Assembly: GCA_964020975.1 (NCBI GenBank)
Contig: OZ026629.1
Location: forward strand, 53,216,231 to 53,280,230
Direction: 5' to 3'
From: Hermodice carunculata
Taxonomy: Eukaryota; Annelida; Polychaeta; Eunicida; Amphinomidae
DNA length: 64,000 nt
Made by a program: the position numbers and the translations under genes. The notes below the pieces were generated by a model. That model was not told where the DNA came from. It did no database searches and saw only the letters and a program-made list of their open reading frames with translations. This document shows, in pieces, positions 46,401 to 59,010 of this stretch (the first letter of the stretch is position 1; every line of letters begins with the position of its first letter).

Positions 46401-49400
46401 TACCTTTGAGAATCCCACCCTTTTTGTGACTTTCAAAATGCTAAAATAATGTAAATATTATGAATTTGTACCATTTATTCTGGACAAAGAGTGATATAAT
46501 ATCAGAAGTATATGTCTGAACATAAGTCTCGTGCTCTTAAAATTTGCAAGTGCCTTGGGCCCGTAATAATATGGTATGCTATTTTTTTCTGGAAAACAGT
46601 AGCATTAAGTAAACTAAAATTGTGGTGGATCATCAAGTTTACGCTGACACTGGATATTTTCATTGTCTACACTTTTAAGATATTCCAAATTTGAAGTGTA
46701 ATTTTTGGTGGATGGATAAGCTGCTTATAAATATGACAAATATTTCTGTCTTCTTATTTGGGTTATACATGTATTTTGTAGTGGAGCTGAATGTGCATGT
46801 TCTTAGTACTCAGAACCATGTGGCACACCCATGATACTAAATCACTTGTTATTGTAACTGTAGAAATTTCAGTTTGTTGTCCTTTGGTGAAGAAGCAGAG
46901 GAAGATGAACAAGAAGTTATTCAAGCCAGCAAAGTAAGCACCGTATATTACATTGTGCTTTGCTAACTGTATGTAACCTTTTATATTTTACAATGCTAGA
47001 TATACATTGGTTTGTTATCAGATCAGAGTTTTAGCACTGTGCCTGGAAATTGCTCCACCAAAGTGAAACCTGGAAAAAATATGTACAGTTACCTATCTTA
47101 TTTTAAAAATTGTGTTTGATTTAGTTACACCTGGATATCGTACAGCCTTCTGCATTTTCCAGCAAGGAGAATGGACAATTGCAAATTTAAGATTTTATTG
47201 GTTAAGATAAAAGCTTCAGTCGTCTGAATCACCTGATTAGGCTAGAGATTTAATTGTCAACATTAAAAGTTCAGTTTTATGAGTCCCCTGAGCAGAGTAT
47301 GAAGTGTGGCATGTAAACAAGAGAATATACGGCTTTTTGCAGATATTATTTTGAAACAAGGAAAAAAGAGGTATAAGTGCATAGCCATTTGAGTGTGTGA
47401 AACATGTTATCTTATGCAGGACTTAAAAGGAAAGAGCAAAAGCAGCCATGATCTCCTGCAAGATGAGAAGTTGAGCTCTGTTCCTGCACTAGAGACATTG
47501 GAAGCTGACAAGAAAAGGAAGAAGGAAGACATAGGTGGAGAAGAGAACACGGTAAACAAACTCTTTGTTAACATTGACAGAAATTTATTTTATAGCAGTT
47601 TTAGGAAATATTTTTTCTTCATTTGACACATTGTGGATCTACTTAAATCAACACTTGCCTTGTCTTTCTAATTAAGAAATAATTGTATGAGGGTCCACAG
47701 CATGTTGCAAGCTCCCAAAACAAGTATCTTATTAATAAGAGACAAAAGAGAATATGAGATTTGTGTGGGAATTGAGAAAGCTGTTTGGTTAACAAAGTCT
47801 GATACTTGGACACTACTAACCTTTCCCAATCAAGTCACCTAAAGGTGTGCAGATATTGCCTGCTTTAATGTTTGTGCCCATTTTCTGCAGTAAAGAACTG
47901 GTATTTTTGAGCGGTAATGGCAGAGGTACCTGTTATGATAAAATGCACCAAATGCTTTTCTTCATGTGGGTGCACAAGAAAAGCTGTGTACCTAGATTTG
48001 ACCCCCTCACCCTTTTGGCCAACAGGGTATTGTCATGATGTCCATGCATGCATGCATACTTCCATTCATTCCCCTTGCAGATGCAATATCTTTTGAACAA
48101 ATTGAGCTACTATCCTGAAAGTTTTACTGTAGAAGCATCTCATTGGGCACTTGGCTGAGTTTGACATTCAGCGACCATGACATGTTTTCAAGGTAACCAG
48201 TGGGCCTCATATTTTTATGTTTGCAGACACAATAACTTTTGAACAAATTGAGCTACTATTAGAAAACGTGTACCATAGAAGCATGTCATTCCAGACTTGG
48301 TTAAGTTTGACATACATCAATAGCAACCGTGACCTATTTTCAACGTCACCCGGGGTCATCCTGGCCAAAAGGGCCTTAATGTTGTTCCAACCATTATATA
48401 TTTTTATTAACTGTGAAAGGGTTAAGCACATAATCATTAAAATGATAAAACAGAGAGAGTGTGGCACCCTATGAGGTCAGTCTTCATGACCAGGAGACAT
48501 GGCTGTGATACAGGAGGGATCAGGAAGGAGTCCAGGATTCAGGCCTCCTACACTAGATACCTCTGTCTCACACCAACATTGTGTGGTCACAATGCTTCAC
48601 AGCCACACACAGCAACTTAGTGGAACTTTTATTCCACACTGACTGACCACAATTTTCACCAAGCAAGAAATCTCCGATGGTATAAATATATTATGTACAG
48701 CTTATGTGTTAAAGATACCCTCTTAACTTTTGCTATTCTGTATAGTCTTTCTGCTGACTGACTTTGATACAAATACACTTGTATTAATGCTCTTGTGACC
48801 TGAATCAGTGATTTACTATATACATGTATATGTATATATGTAATTGATTATTTTGTTTCTGTCTCTTTATCATATCTTTATTGTACCCATGTGAGTACGA
48901 ATAAAGATTATACATATGTCCCCATGGTTGTTCTTTAGCTTGGTTATTTTACTCTAATTATTTTCTTTGAGTGGTAACAAAATATATTTAAATTATCAAC
49001 TGTGCAGTAAAGGACTTCAAACATGGGCCCAAACCCTGTATAATGTCACTCTTTGCTTGCTATGGGGTGATGTAGTGCCACATTGTACTTGCATAAAAGA
49101 TGTTTTTTGCGTTCACATGTGAGCAGATTTATGTAGGTTGCTGTGATCAGGACAGCTTAAATGCATACAAATAAAAGGATTAAACATGCCAATTGCTTGA
49201 TGGAAATTTATGTAGTGATATTCAAATGATGAAGTGATAAAAAAATGAGGTAGGATGTTGTATCTAAAAGTGTTATAGTGTGGTGGTTAAAAGCGAATTG
49301 CAGGCTGACACCAAACTGACAGCACAAGAGATCCATTTAATTTCTATTTTATTCTAAATGTTTTTCACTTTTGTAAGGTTACCAAAATTCAGCATAACTG

Positions 49401-52400
49401 TTGGCTTCTCATTTCCCATTAACATATGCAATTATTGTCGTGTTTGTTGTGAATCAGGACTCTTCAGAAGATGAAGAAAGGAAGGAACAGAGGAAAGAAA
49501 ATGTCCGTAAAAAACTGAAAAAGGAAAGTCCTGCAGAGGTACCAGTACCAGTGCCTGAACCAGAGAAAAAGACTGAAAATGAACCCAAGAAAAATGACAG
49601 AACGTAAGGGACAGTGTGTTTTTAGTTCTGCAAGATTAGCAGCATCTCAAAGTGAGACAAGCTGAGTGGATGTTCTGGTTCTGTAAATGAATGGATTTTA
49701 TTTATGATAGCGTGTGATCGACAAATGTTTGTTAATGCTACACCAACTGCAGTTACGTACACAGACTTTTGACTTTAAACTACAAATCAACCATTTATGT
49801 CTTATTACAAAGTGGAGTAACTGCAGTGAAGACCCTTCAGATTGTCTTTTGGGTTAAGTTGAAAGTTTTTGGTGGGCTGAAGTCCTGCTCTGATTATGAT
49901 GACCATAGGAGATTAAACAGTTTTATTAATTGTGTTCGTTTTGTCCCTGCAGTAGCTTTAGAATTATGATACCAGAAAATTTTTGAAGTATGTTTCTCAA
50001 CAGCAGGAGAAGTGTAGCTGCACACTTTTAAAATTTGTTTCATCTGTTAAGACACCACAACCTGTCTTCATGGAACACCCAGTTTTAAAAATAAAATTTG
50101 CAAGATGTCTAACATAATTTTTTTAATAAAAAAAAAGTAATTTTTAGAAAAATTAGCATAGAAATTATCTAAAACAAAAGAGCACAGACTTTGATAAAGA
50201 AATGGGTTAGTTACATAACATTACCTGTCGACCACCATTGCCTAGATCTCTGTGTGTGGGTCACATTGCCCAACATAATTGAGTTATTGACTTTGGACTC
50301 TATTGTTCTGAAAAGACCTGGCAGTCCTAGTGGTTATGATGGTGGTGGGAGGGGGGCGTGGGATGGGAGAAGCTGACTTCCAGTGCACATGTATTCTTCC
50401 TCCTCGGGCACCATTTGTGGTTTGCTCTAGAAGTTTGGAGGTCCATTGACTTTCACCGGAGAAATTGTTTTAGTGCTGTGTTCACTACTACTACTACGAA
50501 ATTTGTTTTCTGAGCTCTATTGGTCTCTTGCAAGATAGGGACAGCTTATATTTGACCTACTGATCCTCTGAGAATTGTGAAAGTAGGGCTGCTTTTTTTC
50601 CAAGATGGCGTTTGGTGGGTCGAATCACAGACAGAGAGAACAGTGACTTACAGGCAATCACTGCTTGGCACCTTGCCGTAGGTTTCCAGCCGGAGAACAC
50701 TTCTCCTTCACCCTTGTTGGGTAGAGGGCAGAAATGGACTCACAGAACCATTTCATGGCAGCCTGGGATGACCATGAGCACTGTTATAATTGTCGCCTGC
50801 AGCTCGGCTGTGTGTGTGTTTTCATGAGTATACATGCAGCTTTTGTGCTAGGTGGGGAGAGGACAAGTGTCTGCTCTGTGAGCAGTACGAGCAGTTCCAG
50901 AGGAAGTACAAGAGGGCCAAGCTTAGTAGTGGTTCGTAACACTGGGCCATCGAGTCTGACTCCGCTGAGTCTTCCACCCAGTGACACCACTAAAGAAACG
51001 GAACTGAGGCCATGAGGCTCACCTGGAGGCTCAAGTTGTTGCTGCTTCTTCACCCCAAACTCCCTGGGGGAGTAGGAAGAAGAGGGGGCATAGTCTCAAG
51101 TCAGGCCGCAAAGAATCCACTTGGTAGGGTCCTAGGTGCTTGGCCCCCACCCGAGGTGATGATCGAAGGTTCCTTGGCCGCTGATCAAAGACTCAGCAGT
51201 CTTGGAGATGATGGCCAAGAACCAACAGTTGCAAGTGGTTCTGATCCAGCAGCTGTCCAACCCTTCTATGCTGGCTACTTTGGATCCCTGTCTGAAGAGG
51301 CAGGCAAAGCGCCACCTGGATCTTCCAAGCTCCTGGTCCAAGTGCTCAGAACCCCAGGGTAGCCCCAGTGAAGCCATGATAGGTGCCTATGGGCTCCTGT
51401 CCGGGCATCCCAGAACCGCGGCTGATTCCCTGAGCTCTCAGGTCCAAGACCTCAGGTTGAATGTCTGGGTATCCTGGAGTACCGGAACCCTTGCCAATTC
51501 CCGGAGGTCCCAAATCCCAGACCACAGGTCAAATGTCTGGGTATCTCAGAGCACCAGAGATGGTAGATTAGGTAAGTCTGTGATGGTGTCTAGCTGTAGT
51601 GACCCTACCGCGACCCAAGTGCCAGCTCTGGCACCTCCAACCCCTGTGCCAGCACTGCTGTACTGGCTGCTCTCCCTCCAAGCCTGACCTGGACCCACCA
51701 ACTGGTGCTCCCCCCTGTGCCCTTCTTTTGAGCCGGGTACCATGCCTTCCTCCTTGGAGAGGCAAGTGGAACACAATCCCCGTGCAGAGCAGCGGTTGCG
51801 GACAGAGACTTCGTCTTAATCCCCTCCTGCCAGTACTCCCACTGTGTTGAAGTCTGCTGTTTCTGATGAGCAGCTCGCTGCTTCCATTTTGAGCCAACTT
51901 TCGCTCAGCCTGCAGGCTCTGGAGTTCTTGCAACTCCAGCAGGTGCCCTCAGGCCGGCCTGCTCCTGGCTTGGCAGCTCCTGTGGCTCCTGCCCTGCGAC
52001 TTCCAGAGGTCGTGCTCTCTGGCCCTTCATGGGAGGAGCAGGTGCAGGCTGCGGAAGCGGCAGCGACAACTTCTGTGGAACTTGTCGCTACTCTAATGCA
52101 AGGTGGGGTGAGGGACTTGATTCCGTCACAAGTGGTCTTCCCATCTGCCTCGAATGAGGAGCTGTTTGTCGAGGCTTTGGGTGCTACCACTCCAATGCCA
52201 GGTGCCAAGTCCTCAGACATCAACACAGAGGAGGAGGAGCTGTTGCTTTCAGTTTCATCCATTAGTAGGCCCAGCTCACCAGCTTGCAGCTGCTGCCCAC
52301 CTCAATATTGCTCTACGTGGCAATGCCCCGTAGCATCTGTGGCCTTGGCAGAACCCACTTCTGTCCCTATGGACTCTACTGCAGCACCGCCTCAGAGATT

Positions 52401-54959
52401 TCAGCAGGTTGGACTTGCCTTGTCCCCTCAGGGCAGCCACCATGTTCCGGTTTTTGGTGCCCTTGGGGTTTAGACTTGGATGTAGTCTATAGGTCGGCCT
52501 ACCTAGAGTTGGCCCAGATCTTGTCTTGGACTTGTATCGGGGAGATATCCCCCTGGGTCCACTAGGCAGAGAGCCGGCAGACCAGTTCAATGGGACACTG
52601 CCTTGCGGAACCACATGACCACCCTCCTGGACACCTGCCATGTTTTTCACGATTCACTGTTTTTGTGAGATCTCCAGGATCCGAAGAGTGGAAATACACC
52701 GCAGCTCCCTTACAGCAGACTGCTCTCAGGTTGGGGGACACCAGGGGGGTCCATTGGCGGACCCATACTGGTTAGTAAAGAGGGTTTCCAGGCTTAGGCC
52801 AGGATTCTGTTGGTAGTCTCATGTCTCTAAGCTTTTGAGGATTTCCCAACAGATGTCGCCTCCTCCCTCGGGCCGATAGTCCCCCCAGGCCATCGGTCTG
52901 GGTGGTTGTTGTGTCAGTATGTGTATTTCATTACTCCCTCCTACCAAGGTTATTGTATATTGACAATGGTGGTTGAGAGGTAACATTTAACTATTAAATG
53001 CATGAAATTTTTAGTAATTTAGGTATCAGTGAGTATACTAATTACCTCTTGAGCACCCAAGAGGACCACCTGACCTCCCCACTTTCACTCCACATGTGGC
53101 ATGCACTGAGCAATCAGGAGGAGGAAGGAAGAAAAGTAGCGCATGTGCAATGGAAGTCAGGCACATACCCAGTTCCACAGGAACCAAGTGGTGGCGCCAC
53201 TGGGGCTGCCAGGTCTTTTCAGAACAATTGAGTCCCAACTCAATTATCTTGGGCCTTGTGGCCCAGACACAGAAGTCTAAGCAGTGGTGGTAGAGAGGTA
53301 AGTATACTCACAAATACCAAAATTACTAAAAATTTCATGTATTTTGAAAGAAATTGCAAACAGATAATGTGAAAAATGCAGCATTTAATACACATATTTC
53401 TGTGCAAATTTGTTACAGAGGTTCATCAGAAATATGCTAGAGGACACTATATTCTGGTGGGAGTAAAACATAAGTCAGTTGATGAAATACACTTTAGATA
53501 TGCCACTGTCAGATGCCAGAATTTCTGGAGGGTTGGGATGCAATTAGAATGCAGGACATATCAGGAAAAATAATTAAGACACAGACAGCAGTGTGAGACC
53601 AAAGCTAGGTAATATTAATAATGCAATGGTGGTACAAAGTCTTGAGTACTGCAAGATGTCTGATGGGTGGTGTGTAATCTTGGTTTTCAGGGAAGAGCTG
53701 AAACGAGAAATCCGTGAACTGAAAAAAGAAATCTTGAAAGTGACCAAAAAACAAGCTGCAGCCAGTGAAGAAAAACATGGAGATGTGAAAGAGGCTGTGA
53801 CAGAAACTGTGGGTACGTACTGACAGATTGGGTACAGTAAGAAGGAAAGACATCTATGGTGATGTGTAAGAAATTTACAAGCATCAGTGATGCACAAGTA
53901 GAGACAAATCCCTTCACAAAGGCACTGGTAAAAAGGCATGTTGAGGAATCAGGAGTTCTAATGGGTCTTAGCAAAACCGTCACATATTTATGACACACAC
54001 TGGTGGACTCACTCAGAGTCAACACCAGCTATTTATTTCACTTTTACACACGTCTGGACACAGTTGCATGAAAAAAAAAAAATAGAAAAGGACATGGTGT
54101 ACTTTATAACTCTCATGTATGAATGCTTTAATAATTTCTGTCTATGGTTACCATCTAATACCCTAAAAAGTATATATTTTATGAAAGAAAACATGACATC
54201 AAGTTTCATGTCTGTTCTGCCAAGAAAAAGTGGCCATATACAGCAGGTGACCTGTCACCACAGATAAATTTTACAAAGAAATTGACTCCTATGTCCGAGC
54301 CTACATTGTAATGACTGCAAAAAGCAATGCAGCTGCTCACAGCAGTGGTTATATACAGCAGGTACTACTGTATGTTTAAACCAACAGAATATGACCAGGT
54401 CAACTATATTTTCTCAGTCTGCTGTTGTCCAATGTTGTACAATTGCTGATCCTCAGTGTTGGTTAATTAGCAGATACCAGTGATATAAAGGAGGACTCTG
54501 TGAAAGCTGAGTCTACAGACTCCGTCACAACTTTCATGGAAGACGTCAAGAAGTACGAGCAGAAGAGAAAGAAACAGAAAAAAGGGTCCGATCGTGAGAG
54601 TCAGACCTTGGCTTTGCTGGCCAAGTTTCAAAACAAACTGACATCTGTCCGGAAGTTGGCATCAGACTACGCTGAGGAAGAGGAGGAAAGCACAGAGAAA
54701 CAAGAAGTGATAGAACCAGAGGAAGACGATGAAGATGATGTCAATGACATAAGCTGGTGAGCATATTCTGCTGTACAGAAGTATTTTCAAGGTTTGTCTT
54801 GAACAACCTTAACAAAATCAAATTATGTGGTAATAGATATTGTGATCTTTGTTTGAGACAATTTTGAATCTTTGAGGTAGGGGCTTTGTTCTCAGGTTTG
54901 TGTCCATATACATGTTAAGTTCAATATGTATAGACATTTGTTGAGAAAAAGGAGAATGA

Positions 54960-54990
<31 letters not shown>

Positions 54991-57192
54991 CATACATACA
55001 TACATACATACATACATACATACATACATACATACATACATACACACACATACACACACACATACATACATGCATACATACATACATGCATACATACATA
55101 CATACATACATACATACATTTTAATCAATATCCATTGAGTTTAACATCATCAGACATTACTTTTGGTGTTGGCTCATTTTAAAGTGCATTGGCCCCCCCC
55201 AAAAAAAAATTCAGCGAAAATCACAATGAAAGGAATAAGTGCCAAACAGTGTCTGTGGTTTGTTATCATATCCAAATAAACATATGCCTACATATTCCCA
55301 AGCATAATTTGCCCTTACATGAGATGTGCTTGCCCACTTCATTCATGGCCAGGTTTGACTTCTAGTGAAATAAGCATGTAGCTTTGCCTTTATTATCAAA
55401 GTTTTCATGGAATTTGTTTGAATTAGAGGCTTAAAAAAATGCAGCTTTTGAAATCATGTTCATTAAATACAGCCATACTGTTGGTTTTTCTATGTGGTTT
55501 AGCCATGCTGAGGGTGTATTCTAACTAAACAACATTGCTTCAGTGTCAATGTTCAGAGTAACCAAACAATAGCAAGGATTCATCTACATTGGATAAAGAT
55601 GCCCATTGTTCTCATTTGACTGCATGTCTGATAATTTCTTGGCAAGGGGCAAGTGAATATATTTAACAAATCTATAGGCTGGGCTTGATATCTGGGCAGC
55701 TACTGTTGTCACACTTGCATAAAGCATTGCTTGAATGTAGATATACCAAACCAGATGAAAGGAAAAAGGCAACTGTTTTGTCATGAAGGGCGGCAAAGGT
55801 TTGTTACAGTGCAGAGCTGCAGGCTGCACTCTGTTCCAGCAGATTGATCAGACATGTTGCCCTGAAACTTTGTAATTGCTGGTTCCCAGAGCCCACAGTG
55901 CAATACCTACACAAAGACTTTCTTTAGTTCATTACTATATTCCCAACAACTTTCAATATGCCACATGATAGTGGATACTGACTCTGTCCAATTTTTGAAA
56001 TTTGTTTTTTCATGTAAAATTTCTCTTTTCACATCCAAGTTCTGGTCACATGAAACTCCACACACCAGATTTCCTTAAATTGATTAAACCTGATTTTGTG
56101 TATTTCCAAAGTTTGCATGTACACTGCTGACATCACTTCCACCTTAACTGAGGCCATAGTGTAATTATTATACAAACAGTGTCTGTGGTTTGTTATCATA
56201 TCCAAATAAACATATGCCTTATGGCAGTGGATACCTACACTGTCCATGTTTTTAACTCAGTTTTGTCCCATAAAACTTTACTCTTCAGATCCATGGTTTA
56301 ATGTCTGGAAATTCTGCTCACCAGACTTCCTGAAAATCAAAATGTTATTTTTATGTGTTTTCAAAGTTTGCAGGCACACTGACATCCTGTAGCTTCAACA
56401 GGCACTGATGGTGTTGGTTATAAGTCCACATCATTTGCATCATGTTCATGAAAGACAAAAAGACATTGTGGGGTTTCAAGCAGACAGTTGGATATTTTTA
56501 GAAATGAGTGCTTCTTGTTTTGTATGTGTCTTTAACACACATGTGCACAGTGATTTTTGTCTCGCCAGCATAAGCTGTTAAAGAGCTTAAGCAGTCACTT
56601 TCTGGGTGTCCATCCGTCCATCTGTCCGTCCAGTAACAGAAAACTTCGAAGTGGCTTGAATTACGCTGGCGAGACATTCATGCCCCCGGATGTGACTCTG
56701 TTAATTAAACCATTTTCCCCTTGAACTAATATTCACTTCAAGTCAACAGCTGTTACTGGCATAGTTTGAGTGTTACTGTTGAAATTAGTGAAAACACTGA
56801 AGTAGACTACACTTGACCATCCACCTGTTTTGGCTGGTTTATGGGGGAATGGTTACCAAACACAATTTTATAATGACAGGGATTACTAAAATTGGAATGA
56901 AATCCGTGTTACAAAAATTGAAAATGGTATCTTATGTATGGGAAAGCCTGGAAGAATAATCTCATTTTGTGTAATTCGTTCATCTCTACTTATGTTTTGT
57001 TGTTTTTGTTAGTAACACTGGTGTCGTTCTGCTTACAGGATGAGTCACAAGTTACAGTTTGAGGACCAAAAACGAAAAGTTCTGGATGCAAATATCTCTG
57101 ATATAGACAGATATGAAATTTTTGATCCAAGGAACCCTATGAATCAGCGACGGAGGGAAGCCAGTAAAAATGCCATGAAAGACAAAAGGTGA
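37432..57192 (+). CDS. CWC27: spliceosome-associated cyclophilin CWC27
   Basis: Eleven coding exons: 37432-37473, 42593-42802, 43789-43932, 45608-45706, 46111-46214, 46864-46933, 47420-47551, 49458-49603, 53691-53812, 54471-54756 and 57039-57192. They sum to 1509 nt, 502 aa plus stop (human 472 aa), with all phases closing. Exon 1 encodes [14 protein letters not shown], almost the human N-terminus. The cyclophilin fold (about 1-175) has [15 protein letters not shown] with R56, F61 and Q64, and the [10 protein letters not shown] strand. The active-site Trp of cyclophilin A is Glu (E122), as in human CWC27, whose isomerase activity is thought lost. [43 protein letters not shown] and the C-terminal [19 protein letters not shown] are family marks. 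The rest is Lys/Glu-rich and probably helical or disordered. It is a nuclear component of activated spliceosomes that pairs with CWC22. The exon 4 acceptor is weak, with an alternative 6 nt downstream. Confidence 0.95.
37552..37611. repeat. perfect 16-bp inverted repeat just inside CWC27 intron 1
   Basis: CATGGAGGAAGGAAGA at 37552-37567 pairs perfectly with TCTTCCTTCCTCCATG at 37596-37611 across a 28-nt loop. It begins 79 nt after the exon 1 donor, so it would form a strong hairpin in the pre-mRNA near the promoter. Confidence 0.85.
38290..40200 (-). mobile_element. decayed LINE (CR1/L2/jockey-like) in CWC27 intron 1
   Basis: On the minus strand, in element order: a fragment of an ORF1-type protein at 39715-39395 ([34 protein letters not shown]), the start of an endonuclease at 39281-39099 ([18 protein letters not shown], then [19 protein letters not shown]), and the C-terminal part of a reverse transcriptase at 38759-38520 ([44 protein letters not shown]). 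The RT tail continues with [10 protein letters not shown]-like and FKQRL-like phrases near 38450-38330. Most of the endonuclease and nearly all of the RT are deleted and frames are interrupted. The 5' limit is vague. It is antisense to CWC27. Confidence 0.8.
44800..45038. mobile_element. small inverted-repeat element, TTAACCC family, copy 3
   Basis: TTAACCCTCCCACACTCAAA on the left and GGGAGGAAATGGTTAA on the right are inverted copies. The interior holds CCCCAGGTCAACAGCTTTCT, the reverse strand of the phrase in other copies, so it is inverted relative to copy 1. Just left, 44630-44720 carries a partial copy with GTTGACCTGGAGCATGC, so two insertions may be nested or side by side. In CWC27 intron 3. 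Confidence 0.7.
47990..48375. repeat. tandem repeat, unit about 145 bp, CWC27 intron 7
   Basis: The phrase CTTTTGAACAAATTGAGCTA recurs about 145 bp apart, near 48091 and 48236, with GAAGCAT-TCATT and AGTTTGACAT following each. The block is flanked by CCCTTTTGGCCA on the left and TGGCCAAAAGGG on the right, an inverted pair. The period resembles that of arrays at 2.0 and 4.7 kb though the sequence differs. Confidence 0.75.
50590..53340 (+). mobile_element. broken GC-rich retroelement relic, possibly DIRS-like, CWC27 intron 8
   Basis: This stretch is markedly richer in G+C than the surrounding intron and reads like old protein-coding DNA, with Pro/Ala/Ser/Leu-rich open stretches on the plus strand between about 50.7 and 52.8 kb. 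Near 50.75-50.94 kb two Cys-containing segments resemble the start of a DIRS-type gag protein. The right end has an inverted-repeat pair (52998-53340). It is a fossil: many breaks, no recognisable reverse transcriptase or recombinase, so only a gag-side remnant remains. The family is a guess from composition and the Cys segments. Unknown LTR-type or other retroelements are alternatives. Confidence 0.45.
52998..53340. repeat. inverted-repeat pair at the right end of the GC-rich relic
   Basis: CATGAAATTTTTAGTAATTT near 52999-53018 and its inverse AAATTACTAAAAATTTCATG at 53320-53339 are the outer parts of arms of about 45 bp, whose inner parts also match (GTGAGTATAC against GTATACTCAC). The 250 bp between is GC-richer and non-coding. 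This is either a separate MITE-like element of about 343 bp or the terminal structure of the relic at its left. Confidence 0.8.
54961..55119. repeat. (CATA)n microsatellite, CWC27 intron 10
   Basis: About 160 bp of nearly pure TACA/CATA repeats with a short CACA interruption. The Met-Tyr-Val-Cys and Ile-His-Thr-Tyr frames on the two strands are artefacts. Confidence 0.95.
55243..55289. repeat. 47-bp exact direct repeat, copy 1
   Basis: Identical to 56173-56219, beginning CAAACAGTGTCTGTGG and ending CATATGCCT, 930 bp apart in the same intron. Confidence 0.95.
55955..56430. repeat. diverged tandem duplication, unit about 256 bp, including the second 47-bp repeat
   Basis: The segments starting near 55966 (AGTGGATACTGACTCTGTCC) and 56224 (AGTGGATACCTACACTGTCC) share CCAAAGTTTGCA/TCAAAGTTTGCA, CACCAGA-TTCCT and ACTGACATC in order. 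At the junction, 56173-56219 is the second exact copy of the 47-bp repeat from 55243. Confidence 0.75.
56705..56855. mobile_element. small inverted-repeat element, TTAACCC family, copy 4 (short)
   Basis: TTAAACCATTTTCCCCTTGAAC and the inverse of GTTTATGGGGGAATGGTTA form the ends. The interior phrase TTACTGTTGAAATTAGTGAA and AACACTGAAGTAGAC match copy 1 closely. It is about 150 bp and lacks the first part of the interior of copy 1. In CWC27 intron 10. Confidence 0.7.
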
Positions 57193-57620
57193 TGCAGCAC
57201 ACAGGAGGGCATTGCTAGTTTGTACTGCATGGGGATGCTTATAATAAGCTGTCACCCAGTGGAAGGATGTTGTGTCAAGGAAGGCCATTTAAAGGCTTTT
57301 AACTTTGCATGGTGACTGTTATTCTAGATGTAACCCTTATTCCAGATCATACAGTTGTGAATTTAAATACATCTACACGCACATGTTGGTGTGGTTTGAT
57401 GTTTAAATGCATCAATTAAAAGAATTTTAAAGGTGGCAAATTTAGCAATCACACATTGATGTTTCTGTGGTGCACTGCCAGAACTGACAAAAATGGACAA
57501 AATCCAATATGGACCACAAAGCTGGCTGTATGTCATTTCAAGCCTCATTGTGTGAAATTTCGCACAATATTTACATACAATTTGCTGTAACGTCTTGTTC
57601 ACATGGGCATAAAGATTGAC

Positions 57621-57630
57621 AATAAATAAA
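57621..57630 (+). promoter_or_regulatory. candidate poly(A) signals for CWC27 (overlapping AATAAATAAA)
   Basis: Two overlapping AATAAA hexamers lie about 430 bp after the CWC27 stop codon, the first clear plus-strand pair seen. They would give a 3' UTR of roughly 450 nt. Confidence 0.5.
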
Positions 57631-58514
57631 GACATATTGACAGTATGCAACAGCTAATTATTGGTATGATTTTACCTCTCCTGACAATAGGTGGCAGCTC
57701 ATGTGAGCATGTCTCTTTGTATGTCCATCTGTCTACAAACTTTTTCCTTGAGAGTGCAATACAGGCCATTTTTTTTTTTTTACGATAGGCCAATATAAAT
57801 ATCATGACTTACCAAGTGTATGTTGATTTAGGTAGAGTTTGATATTGGTGGTGTGGTGCTGCCACCATTATAATGTAATATATTGGTCAAAATGTGAAAA
57901 CTCTCTGAACATTTGCGTTTTTAGAGGATCTTCATGAAGTTTAGGAGATCGAGGAAGTCAAAATCTTGATAACCTATGGTACGATTGGTGCCCTCTACAG
58001 TTTGACAGAAAGCATGAACCAAAATGTGTACAGACAGATATAAAGTTCCATTTGTGAAAAATAATTAAATTACACATGCCATATCTATAAGATATATAGA
58101 TCACGTCCAAAGCTAATATATTCTGTAACATAGATAACCTTGACACATTTTTTCAGGTCACCAGGCCTGTAAAGCTGAAAGAAGTGATGAAATGATAGGG
58201 CATAGCATTTGCATCCATTGGGCAAGAGAATTGAAACTCCAGATTCAAATTTTACCTGAGTGCATTGTGCATAAAACTCTACTTGGTGACCTACTTTTGA
58301 GTCACCATGACGCATTTATGAAATTTGGCACTTGTGCCAAGTTTATTGTTTCTCCCACATAACTAAAAAAAAAAACCTTGATTAGATTTAATCAGACCAT
58401 CAATATACAGCTTGACTTGGACACACATTTTAAACAGAACAAATTTTGTAATCAGTGTTGATGGTCAAGGTCATGTGGCCACTTGAAATATATTGGTCAA
58501 AACGTAAATCTCTG

Positions 58515-58691
58515 TACAGTAATACCTGCAATGTAAGACCACCCCAACTTCCAACACAAAATGGTCCAATACTGCAAGTGGACTTAAAGAAAAGGTGTAT
58601 TTAGAGAAATACAATGAAGGTTCATCAAAGAGTGGTCTTAAAAAGATGTGTTCTTACATTGGAGGTGGTCTTTAAAGCAGGTACCACCGTA
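58515..58691. mobile_element. MITE-like element with TA-CAGT ends
   Basis: CAGTAATACCTGCAATGTAAGACCACC on the left and GGTGGTCTTTAAAGCAGGTACCACCG on the right are inverted copies with TA outside each end, giving an element of about 173 bp. Ends are similar in layout to the element at 34728-34871 but not the same family. Confidence 0.7.
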
Positions 58692-59010
58692 TTCATTTAG
58701 GTTTGCTGGTACTTTGACTACCATGATTTTCTGAATATTCTTGTGTCTTGTTTCATCTTGTTCTCATCTGTGGGGAACTTGATCCTCTTGTGCAGTCTGT
58801 CTCCCATGATTTTGAAAGCAAGCTTATCTTTGAAACTGCAAGAACAAAACAATTTTCACAGTGCTGAGAACATGGTATTTATGTAGCAATATACATGTCA
58901 AAACTGTTGCAGGAGGTCTCAACCAAAGATTTACCTTTGATATGACAGTCTGCGGTAGTCATTTCTTTGCAAACAGGACGATTGGTAATTTTTGTGAATT
59001 CATTTAAGAA

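Noticed and set aside
51844-52473. 209-codon Ala/Pro/Ser-rich frame as a host gene
   Set aside because: It is in a GC-rich retroelement-like island inside a CWC27 intron; several overlapping frames on both strands are open, which reflects composition.
54818-55138. long frames on both strands rich in Tyr, Val, Cys or His, Thr
   Set aside because: They are translations of the CATA microsatellite.
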